Assembly: GCA_012797915.1 (NCBI GenBank)
Contig: JAAZOE010000549.1
Location: 1 to 12,570, forward strand
Source of the DNA: Candidatus Zixiibacteriota bacterium
GTDB taxonomy: Bacteria; Zixibacteria; MSB-5A5; GN15; JAAZOE01
DNA length: 12,570 nt
Direction of reading: 5' to 3'
The notes beneath the pieces were generated by a model that saw only the letters and a list, made by a program, of their open reading frames with translations, did not search any database and was not told where the DNA came from. Positions 7,004-12,570 of this stretch are shown here, one piece after another; within the stretch, counting starts at the first letter, position 1; each line of letters begins with the position of its first letter. The position numbers were made by a program, and so were the translations under genes.

Positions 7004-7070
7004 TAGACATCCCTATAAAGCGGGTATACCATCCTTTCAGAAACATAACCTAATGGAAGGCGATGGTATG
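7004..7070 (+). promoter_or_regulatory. Possible promoter/operator and start-codon hairpin of the cytosine methyltransferase gene
   Basis: TAGACA (7004-7009) and TATACC (7025-7030) are spaced 15 bases apart and could form a weak sigma-70-type promoter. The -10 overlaps the 8-bp palindrome GGTATACC (7023-7030). ATACCATC at 7026-7033 is repeated inverted as GATGGTAT at 7062-7069, whose right end covers the ATG at 7068. As RNA, that pairing would cover the start codon; as DNA, it could be a repressor site. The Shine-Dalgarno GGAAGG (7056-7061) lies directly before the right arm. Nothing in the sequence proves function. Confidence 0.3.
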
Positions 7071-8273
7071 CTTATCAAGGAAATTGACATTTACGAACGG
7101 CGTATGTCCGGCGAACTGCTGCAAAAGGGACGCCCTTATAAATTGATTGACTTGTTCGCAGGCGCAGGTGGGCTCACATTGGGTTTCACGGCCTCATTTG
7201 GCCATAAATTTATGCCGATTTGGGCAAATGATATCGATAAGGCTTCCGTTCAAACCTACAATCTAAATTTCGGCAACCACTGTTTGCACGGCGATATTAA
7301 CAAGATATTGGCCGGCCGTAAATTTATAGTTCCGGCCGCAGATGTCGTCATAGGCGGTCCGCCTTGTCAAGGATTCAGTCTTTTAAATAAAAATAGAGCT
7401 GGTGATCCACGAAATCAATTGTGGCGTCCGTTTTTCAAGGTAGTTGAAAGATCGGGGGCCAGTATTTTTCTCATTGAAAATGTGCCTCAACTCCTAGGGT
7501 CACCCGAATTTGATCAAATTACCGATGTGGCCAAGAATTATGGCTTCAAAATTACCTCCTGCAAACTATGTGCAGCCGATTATGGAGTTCCACAGACTCG
7601 ATGGCGGGCGTTTATTATCGGATGGCGCTATGGCAATCCCGCGCCGGAGTTTCCGCCCAAAAGGATGCATTATAATCCCAATAATGGCTGGAATGCCGGT
7701 CTTGCGTGCGAAATGGATGGTTATATTCCCGATGCGGCACCATGGAGGACCGTCAGGGATGCGATAATTGATCTGCCCGATCCGGTCGGTACCGACGTTC
7801 GGAAAGAGCCGCCGCCCATGGATTTACATTTTGGGCGAACTCCGACGAAGAAGAGCTTGCAGCGATACAGGGCTGTGCCAAAGGAAGGGATGAATAGATT
7901 TGACCTCCAAAAACGCGCCCCAGAGTTGACTCCCGACTGTTGGATTCGAAAGACAAAAGGAGGGACGGATTTATTCGGCAGGTTATGGTGGGATAGACCC
8001 GCTTTTACGATTAGGACGGAGTTTTTTAAACCTGAAAAGGGTCGATATCTACACCCTAGACAACATAGACCGATTACCCATCGAGAGGCGGCACGCCTAC
8101 AGTCGTTTCCAGACTCTTTCATGTTTTCGGGGACAAAGATAGAAATCGCCCGCCAGATTGGTAATGCGGTTCCACCGCTTTTGGCATCGCGCTTGGCTGA
8201 TTGCATTTATGCGCTATTGCTTAATCAGGATATCACAATTGCCCGATGTGTTTACGAAAAAACGGCGAAGTGA
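7068..8273 (+). CDS. DNA (cytosine-5) methyltransferase
   Basis: This is a C5-cytosine DNA methyltransferase, probably the protective enzyme of a type II restriction-modification system. All main catalytic motifs are present in order: motif I LIDLFAGAGGLTLGF at residues 26-40, motif IV GGPPCQGFS at 96-104 with catalytic C100, and motif VI ENV at 137-139. Motif VIII QTRWR is at 176-180, the motif IX region at about 337-349 (ITHREAARLQSFPD), and motif X GNAVPP at 365-370. The target-recognition region is roughly 185-335 and the target site cannot be predicted. ATG 7068 is chosen because GGAAGG (7056-7061) lies 6 bases upstream. The frame stays open back to a TTG at 6975, but that extension has no ribosome-binding site and is not family-like. 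Base composition is more AT-rich than both flanks (22 G+C of 60 in 7381-7440), which suggests acquisition by transfer. Confidence 0.95.
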   Translation: MLIKEIDIYERRMSGELLQKGRPYKLIDLFAGAGGLTLGFTASFGHKFMPIWANDIDKASVQTYNLNFGNHCLHGDINKILAGRKFIVPAADVVIGGPPCQGFSLLNKNRAGDPRNQLWRPFFKVVERSGASIFLIENVPQLLGSPEFDQITDVAKNYGFKITSCKLCAADYGVPQTRWRAFIIGWRYGNPAPEFPPKRMHYNPNNGWNAGLACEMDGYIPDAAPWRTVRDAIIDLPDPVGTDVRKEPPPMDLHFGRTPTKKSLQRYRAVPKEGMNRFDLQKRAPELTPDCWIRKTKGGTDLFGRLWWDRPAFTIRTEFFKPEKGRYLHPRQHRPITHREAARLQSFPDSFMFSGTKIEIARQIGNAVPPLLASRLADCIYALLLNQDITIARCVYEKTAK

Positions 8274-8658
8274 AATTATGGCCCGAATCGGAGGAAGTGA
8301 TACTCGGCCTGAAAAAGTCGTGCGTTCTATTCTTTTTAAAATGGGTTACAGGTATCGGCTCAATGTTAAAAAACTCCCCGGAAAACCGGATATTGTGCTG
8401 CCAAAATATAAAATCATTGTCTTCATCCACGGATGCTTCTGGCACGGGCATAAGCGTTGTAAGAGAGGTTCTATGCCACGATCTAATACCCTATTTTGGA
8501 AACGAAAGATTGAAGGAAATCGCGGCAGAGATGTACTTGTCCGACGGCGCCTTAAGGGTTTGGGGTGGCGCGTGTTGGTGATTTGGGAGTGTCAGCTGCG
8601 TAATCCTGAACGTATTGCAAATCGGTTATGTCAATTTATAGAATCGGGAGGTTATTAA
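8239..8658 (+). CDS. vsr: Vsr very-short-patch mismatch repair endonuclease
   Basis: Vsr nicks DNA 5' to the T of T:G mismatches that arise when 5-methylcytosine deaminates, so it protects the methylated site from C-to-T mutation. From the TTG at 8239 the protein starts MPDVFTKKRRSEIM and is 139 residues, a normal Vsr length. The residues E25, D51 (LPGKPDIV), H64, H69 and H71 (FIHGCFWHGH) fall at the same numbers as in E. coli Vsr. C74 and C118 (WEC) are likely zinc ligands. TCAGGA (8225-8230) sits 8 bases before the TTG. The frame is open back to 8158 but that part lies inside the methyltransferase gene. The gene overlaps the methyltransferase by 35 bp in another frame, a typical dcm-vsr arrangement implying coupled expression. 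Confidence 0.94.
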   Translation: MPDVFTKKRRSEIMARIGGSDTRPEKVVRSILFKMGYRYRLNVKKLPGKPDIVLPKYKIIVFIHGCFWHGHKRCKRGSMPRSNTLFWKRKIEGNRGRDVLVRRRLKGLGWRVLVIWECQLRNPERIANRLCQFIESGGY

Positions 8659-8659
8659 G

Positions 8660-9214
8660 ATGTCGGCCAGGGATAGAATTAGAGCATTCCTTGAAAACAA
8701 CGTCGGTCGAATTGTAACAACACATGAAATACGAAAAATCGCGGGGATAAGTGATTATCCTCGCCGAATCAGAGAACTCCGCGATCAAGAGGGTATGCAG
8801 ATCAGATCACACAGAGATCGACCTGACCTAAAACCGGGCCAATACATTTTGGAATCACTTGAACGTACTCCCGCGATCAGTAAAGGAATTTCTCCTCAAT
8901 TACGTAGTGAAATTCTGGAGAGGAACGGTTACACCTGCCGACATTGCGGACGCGGTCCCGGTGACAAAGACCCGTTTTATCCAAACCGTAAAGTAATATT
9001 GCATATAGACCATGAAAAACCACTTAGCCAGGGAGGAACGAATAATAGAGAAAATCTGCGTGTTCTCTGTTCTGCATGCAACGAGACCCGTTCAAATATC
9101 GAATCTGCGAGTGAATCAGCGATTAATATATTGGCCCGTATTCGTAGGCAATCGAATTCTGTTCAGATTGAGATTTACAAACGCCTACGCGAGAAGTTCG
9201 GAAATATTGAATAG
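8660..9214 (+). CDS. HNH endonuclease, likely the restriction enzyme of the cassette
   Basis: The 184-residue protein has two parts. Residues 1-65 resemble a winged-helix DNA-binding module (VTTHEIRKIAGISDYPRRIRELRD). Residues about 80-147 form an HNH nuclease with zinc cysteines C93 and C96 (CRHC) and C137 and C140 (CSAC). The catalytic HIDH is at 115-118 and asparagines at 128, 129 and 132. HNH enzymes with this layout are common beside cytosine methyltransferases, so the inferred role is cleavage of unmethylated target DNA. The start ATG is 1 bp after the vsr stop with GGGAGG (8646-8651) 8 bases upstream, so methyltransferase, vsr and nuclease form one transcription unit. No second nuclease gene is present. 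An alternative is a nicking or modification-dependent enzyme. Function is inferred from domain and context. Confidence 0.87.
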   Translation: MSARDRIRAFLENNVGRIVTTHEIRKIAGISDYPRRIRELRDQEGMQIRSHRDRPDLKPGQYILESLERTPAISKGISPQLRSEILERNGYTCRHCGRGPGDKDPFYPNRKVILHIDHEKPLSQGGTNNRENLRVLCSACNETRSNIESASESAINILARIRRQSNSVQIEIYKRLREKFGNIE

Positions 9215-9241
9215 GGCCGGTAAAATAGCCGACTCGAACTC

Positions 9242-10024
9242 ATGGACTCCTTCAAACCCAACATAGAGACTGCCGACTTCCTTGACGGCTACAAGACCTA
9301 CTTCGGGGCGGAGTACCTAACCACCGGCAAATCCGCCCAGTTGACCACCGAACGGACACGGACCGAGATCGACCGCCTGATAAAACTGCTAAACCTGACC
9401 GGTAGTGAACGAATCCTCGATGTAGGATGCGGTTGGGGACGGCATGTTCTGGAATTGGCGCGACGCGGCTACGATGTCACCGGCATCGACCAGTCCGAAA
9501 CCATGATCGCCAGAGCCAATGAATTGGCACGGGCCGAAGGATTGATATCAGCGTTTGTCGTTCAAGAGATGGAAGATATCGACTATATCGACGCCTACGA
9601 TCTCGGCATCGCCTTGTTCGGCAGTTTCGGCTATTCCCGCGACGACGATGTCCATCTTTCGATATTGAGCCGCCTTCATCGGGCGTTGCGCGACGGCGGC
9701 CGGTTGTGCATCGAACAATGGAACAGGGACAAGTATATCCGACTCGATGGCCAACGGCAAACCCATGAGCATAACGGCGCGACCATCATCGAATACCACG
9801 CCTTTGACCATACGACGGGACGGATGAATATCCTCCGTCGATATATTACCGCCGAAGATGCCCGTGAATTTAAGGTCTCGTTTCGCTTGTTCGCGGTTGA
9901 TGAGCTTCGTAATTTATTGACGTCCGCCGGATTCGAGCGTATCAATATCTATGGCGACCTCGATGGTAATCCGCTCACCTCGGAAACGCCCCGTATGGTT
10001 GTCGTGGCGGGGAAAGACAAATGA
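9242..10024 (+). CDS. Class I SAM-dependent methyltransferase of unknown substrate
   Basis: This 260-residue protein has a Rossmann-type methyltransferase core. Motif I ILDVGCGWGRHVLELA is at about 58-73, the acidic ribose-binding residue is D83 in VTGIDQS, and the later core strand reads GGRLCIEQWNRDKY at about 151-164. No residues reveal the substrate; family members act on small molecules, proteins or lipids. It overlaps the DUF58 gene by ATGA (10021-10024), so the two are translationally coupled. Its base composition resembles moxR and DUF58, not the restriction cassette. It probably belonged to the original moxR unit. No Shine-Dalgarno sequence precedes the ATG, only 27 bp lie between it and the HNH gene, and the insertion may have removed its original leader. 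Confidence 0.88.
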   Translation: MDSFKPNIETADFLDGYKTYFGAEYLTTGKSAQLTTERTRTEIDRLIKLLNLTGSERILDVGCGWGRHVLELARRGYDVTGIDQSETMIARANELARAEGLISAFVVQEMEDIDYIDAYDLGIALFGSFGYSRDDDVHLSILSRLHRALRDGGRLCIEQWNRDKYIRLDGQRQTHEHNGATIIEYHAFDHTTGRMNILRRYITAEDAREFKVSFRLFAVDELRNLLTSAGFERINIYGDLDGNPLTSETPRMVVVAGKDK

Positions 10025-10926
10025 TGCAAACCGACTATAGAAGATACCTCAGCCCGGAAATTGTCTCCAAGCTCAAAGGCATGGAACTACGCGCCCGGAT
10101 GGTGGTCGAGGGGTTTATCACCGGATTGCACAAATCCCCCTACCACGGCTTCTCGGTCGAATTCGCCGAACACCGCCAGTACATGCCCGGCGACCCGATT
10201 CGCGATATCGACTGGCGCGTTTTCGCCAAGACCGACCGGTATTACATCAAGCAGTACGAAGAGGAAACCAACCTCAAGGCCTACATCCTACTCGACTGCT
10301 CCGCCTCAATGGGGTACTCCTCCGGCGCCACCGCCCAGACCAAATTCGACTATGCCCTCACCCTGGCGGCGGCGCTGTCGTACATGATGCTCAAACAGCG
10401 GGATGCCGTCGGGCTGGTGGCGTTCGCCGACAAGATCAACCAGTACCTGCCGCCGCGGTCGGCCGGCGGCCATCTGCACAATTTGCTGTACCGGTTCGGC
10501 AACCTGACCACCGCCTCGACCACCGACCTGGCCCTGCCGCTGCATGAGATGGCCGAACGAATCAAACGACGCGGTCTCATCATCCTTATCTCCGACCTGT
10601 TCGATGATCCCCAGCGGATCATCTCCGGTTTGAAGCATTTCCGTCACCGCAATCACGAGGTGATCGTTTTCCACCTGCTCGATCCTCGCGAACGGGATTT
10701 TGCCTTCACCGGCGAGGCGATCTTTGAGGACATGGAGACGGGAGAGAGAATCACGACTTCCCCCTGGCAGATAAAGCAGGATTACCAGCGGACGTTCGCC
10801 GAGGTCTCCGGCTTGATCGCCGCCGAATGCCGTCAGGCGCGGGTGGATTATCATTTGATCGACAGCTCGATGCCGTTCGACAAGGCGCTGTATTCCTTCC
10901 TGGCCAAGCGCGAACGGTTGTATTAA
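10021..10926 (+). CDS. DUF58 domain protein (MoxR partner)
   Basis: DUF58 proteins carry a von Willebrand A-like domain and are nearly always encoded with MoxR ATPases. The family hallmark RQYMPGDPIRDIDWRVFAKT is at residues 52-71. A MIDAS-type metal site LDCSASMGYS at 91-100 has D92, S94 and S96, and ISDLFDD at 190-196 is a further vWA strand. The 301 residues fit the shorter, soluble DUF58 type; no membrane segment is seen. ATG 10021 overlaps the upstream stop; ATG 10024 is possible too. The likely job is to work with the MoxR ATPase encoded at 5970-6971 in an envelope- or stress-related process, inferred from family context. The membrane and vWA (BatA/BatB-like) genes often found downstream are absent here. 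Confidence 0.94.
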   Translation: MMQTDYRRYLSPEIVSKLKGMELRARMVVEGFITGLHKSPYHGFSVEFAEHRQYMPGDPIRDIDWRVFAKTDRYYIKQYEEETNLKAYILLDCSASMGYSSGATAQTKFDYALTLAAALSYMMLKQRDAVGLVAFADKINQYLPPRSAGGHLHNLLYRFGNLTTASTTDLALPLHEMAERIKRRGLIILISDLFDDPQRIISGLKHFRHRNHEVIVFHLLDPRERDFAFTGEAIFEDMETGERITTSPWQIKQDYQRTFAEVSGLIAAECRQARVDYHLIDSSMPFDKALYSFLAKRERLY

Positions 10927-10943
10927 ATAGCCGATGACGTTGC

Positions 10944-11009
10944 GGCGTCAGGAATCCTTTCCTGACGCCATAACCGGAAATGAATTTCAGGCAGGAAAGG
11001 ATTCCTGCC
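10944..11009. repeat. Pair of related palindromes in opposite orientation (REP/REPIN-like)
   Basis: The first palindrome has arms GGCGTCAGGAA (10944-10954) and TTCCTGACGCC (10959-10969) with a 4-base loop. The second has arms GGCAGGAA (10990-10997) and TTCCTGCC (11002-11009), also with a 4-base loop. The 16-base core CAGGAATCCTTTCCTG (10949-10964) is exactly the reverse complement of 10992-11007. The copies can fold separately or pair with each other over 16 bp. No T-run follows, so simple terminators are unlikely. The layout resembles short interspersed palindromic repeats mobilised in trans. The second copy ends 5 bases before the ribosome-binding site of the next gene. Confidence 0.75.
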
Positions 11010-11014
11010 CGCGC

Positions 11015-11020
11015 AGGAGA
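11015..11020 (+). promoter_or_regulatory. Ribosome-binding site fixing the GTG start of the NmrA-like gene
   Basis: AGGAGA lies 7 bases before GTG 11028. It makes that GTG, not the in-frame ATG at 10980 inside the palindromic repeat, the likely start. Confidence 0.75.
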
Positions 11021-11027
11021 AGCGACA

Positions 11028-11915
11028 GTGAAAATTCTGGTGGTCGGCGGGACAGGCATGCTCGGGCGGCCGGTGGTCAATCAACTCCTGGCCGATGGTT
11101 TCACCCTTCGCCTCCTAACCACCCATCCCGACAAGGCTAAACGTCTATTCGGCGACCGGGTCGACTACGCCGCCGGCGATGTCGATAACATAGACTCCCT
11201 CACCTCCGCCCTAGCCGGATGTGACGCGGTCTATGTCAGCCTAAAGGGCGGACCATCCAAAGCTGACTATATCCGAATCGAGCTGGAGGGCGCGAAAAAT
11301 ATATACGCGGTCGCCAAATCGTCCGGCATCAGAAAAATTGTCCAGATCGGCGGGGCCAATTACACTGCGAAGAATGTCCGCCATATTCTGGCACGGACAA
11401 AATCCGAAGCGGAAAAAGCCTTGATCGAATCCGGTCTGACATACGTTATCCTACGCCCCTCCTGGTTTTGCGAATCCCTGCCGCTTCTGCTTCAGGGAAA
11501 CAAAGCAGTTTTCGTCGGATCGGGGAGGCGTTCGTTCTTCTTCCTCGCCGCCGCCGATTACGCCAAAATCGTCTCCCGCTGTTTCCAATCCGATATCGCC
11601 GACAACAAAGTCCTGACCATCTTCGGCCCGGAACCGATGCCGATCCCGGAAGCATTGCGTCGGTTTCTGGTCGCCTACAACCCGGACGCCAGGGTCAACC
11701 ACCTGTCCGTCTGGATGTCCCGCATGGCGGCGATGATTTCGTTCAATCCCGGCTTGAAGGCGGCGGTCGACCTGATGGCCTTTTTCGACCGGCACGATGA
11801 TGCCGACGTCGAGGTTCCTTCCGATGAGGCCGACCGGCTGTTCGGCCGGTCGCGGACGACCGTCGATCAATGGGCGCGCACGTATGCGGGGGCGGCGGCT
11901 AAGTCAAAGGGGTAA
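11028..11915 (+). CDS. NmrA-like atypical short-chain dehydrogenase/NAD(P)-binding protein
   Basis: The 295-residue protein starts directly with a Rossmann strand and the dinucleotide motif KILVVGGTGMLGRPV at residues 2-16 (GxxGxxG). VDYAAGDVDNIDSL at 45-58 and VYVSLKG at 68-74 follow. FVGSGRRSFFFLAAADYA is at 162-179, an NmrA/HSCARG-type segment. LTYVILRPSWF at 138-148 is also typical. The canonical SDR YxxxK catalytic pair is not evident, so it may be a redox sensor or an assembly factor rather than a dehydrogenase. The substrate is unknown. GTG 11028 with AGGAGA upstream is preferred over ATG 10980, whose extra 16 residues are encoded by the repeat. The next gene begins 14 bp downstream on the same strand. 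Confidence 0.88.
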   Translation: MKILVVGGTGMLGRPVVNQLLADGFTLRLLTTHPDKAKRLFGDRVDYAAGDVDNIDSLTSALAGCDAVYVSLKGGPSKADYIRIELEGAKNIYAVAKSSGIRKIVQIGGANYTAKNVRHILARTKSEAEKALIESGLTYVILRPSWFCESLPLLLQGNKAVFVGSGRRSFFFLAAADYAKIVSRCFQSDIADNKVLTIFGPEPMPIPEALRRFLVAYNPDARVNHLSVWMSRMAAMISFNPGLKAAVDLMAFFDRHDDADVEVPSDEADRLFGRSRTTVDQWARTYAGAAAKSKG

Positions 11916-11929
11916 CCGGCGAGGTACAT

Positions 11930-12570
11930 ATGGTTGGCATAATCCATCATGAACTGTTTTTCAAACACCTCGAAGGATTTCCTCATGTGGAACGCCCGGA
12001 ACGGTTGAAGGCGATTGTGGATCGGATCGAAACCGGTCCGCTGGCCGATACTCTCCCGTTCATCGAAGCGATCCCAGCTGAACCGGCCTGGCTGACCAGA
12101 GTCCACGACCCGGAATATGTGGATTCAATTCTGACCCTTAACGCCCATGATCCGATTGTGCTGGACTGGGGGGATACGGTGGCCACCGCCGCCACTCCGA
12201 AGGCCGCACTCTATGCCGCCGGGGCGGGGGTTCAAGGGTCACGCTTGGTCTTGAACGGCACGCTGCAATCAGTATTCTGCGCCGTCCGTCCTCCCGGGCA
12301 TCACGCCGAACGCAATCGGGCCATGGGATTCTGCATCTTTAATAATATCGCCATCGCCGCCGCCGACCTGCTGGAACATGCCGGCCTGAACCGGGTCGCC
12401 ATCGTCGACTGGGACGTTCATCATGGTAACGGGACCGAACGGACGTTCGCCGAGGAAGATCGGGTGCTGTATATCAGCCTGCACCAGTTCCCGCATTATC
12501 CCGGCACCGGCAGCCCCGGTATGCGGGGACGGGGCAAGGGGGTCGGATACACGCTCAATATCCCGCTGGG
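11930..12570 (+). CDS. Histone deacetylase-family zinc hydrolase, 3' end outside window
   Basis: The frame from ATG 11930 is open to the right edge (213 complete codons). HPERPERL-type sequence (HVERPERLKAI) is at 19-29 and the active-site RPPGHHAERNRAMGFCIFNN at 120-139 with H124 and H125. IVDWDVHHGNGTE at 158-170 carries the zinc ligands D162 and H164. LHQFPHYPGTG at 184-194 is typical of class II-like bacterial members. These enzymes remove acetyl or acyl groups from lysines or polyamines; the bacterial substrate cannot be read from sequence. GAGG (11921-11924) lies 5 bases before the ATG, and the gene follows the NmrA-like gene by 14 bp. The second zinc aspartate and catalytic tyrosine lie beyond the window. 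Confidence 0.93.
   Translation, partial: MVGIIHHELFFKHLEGFPHVERPERLKAIVDRIETGPLADTLPFIEAIPAEPAWLTRVHDPEYVDSILTLNAHDPIVLDWGDTVATAATPKAALYAAGAGVQGSRLVLNGTLQSVFCAVRPPGHHAERNRAMGFCIFNNIAIAAADLLEHAGLNRVAIVDWDVHHGNGTERTFAEEDRVLYISLHQFPHYPGTGSPGMRGRGKGVGYTLNIPL

Noticed and set aside
6975..7067. Upstream TTG start for the cytosine methyltransferase
   Set aside because: No ribosome-binding site at the TTG, the extension is not family-like, and GGAAGG precedes ATG 7068 at good spacing.
6960..9241. Target-site duplication or attachment sites at the cassette edges
   Set aside because: Comparing both junctions by eye gave no direct repeat longer than chance, and no integrase or transposase gene is present.
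10934..11140. Small + strand frame across the palindromic repeats
   Set aside because: It is translated repeat followed by an out-of-frame part of the NmrA-like gene; no ribosome-binding site.

Overview
The window is a bacterial chromosomal segment with every recognisable gene on the + strand. The first 4.5 kb is the conserved mnmE-mnmG-rsmG-parA-parB block that in many bacteria lies near the replication origin. The phylum cannot be read safely from the sequence. The mix of ParABS, bactofilin, MoxR/DUF58 and fairly high G+C suggests a free-living, possibly Gram-negative, uncultivated lineage, but that is a guess.

Region 1 (1-2864) holds the 3' end of mnmE, complete mnmG and a short rsmG. These are tRNA wobble-uridine and 16S rRNA modification genes of moderate G+C. 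A perfect 16-bp parS palindrome lies between mnmG and rsmG (2252-2267). A degenerate parS-like copy lies between mnmE and mnmG (141-156).

Region 2 (2938-5749) is a tight, G+C-rich operon: parA, parB (8-bp overlap), a membrane-anchored M23 (LytM-type) peptidase and a bactofilin. It joins chromosome segregation to cell-wall and cell-shape functions. It is followed by an AT-rich intergenic stretch with several DnaA-box-like 9-mers, one matching TTATCCACA exactly, and then a rho-independent terminator (5874-5901). The stretch is a candidate oriC or other DnaA-binding locus.

Region 3 (5970-10926) is a moxR / SAM-methyltransferase / DUF58 unit. It is interrupted by a more AT-rich restriction-modification cassette (about 6972-9241) of a C5-cytosine methyltransferase, a Vsr mismatch endonuclease and an HNH endonuclease. 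The cassette looks horizontally acquired.

Region 4 (10927-12570) has a pair of related palindromes in opposite orientation, then an NmrA-like NAD(P)-binding protein, then the first 213 codons of a histone-deacetylase-family zinc hydrolase that runs off the right edge.

No tRNA, rRNA, CRISPR array, transposase or integrase was seen. No gene-free stretch exceeds 300 bases; the longest are 132-333 and 5750-5969.
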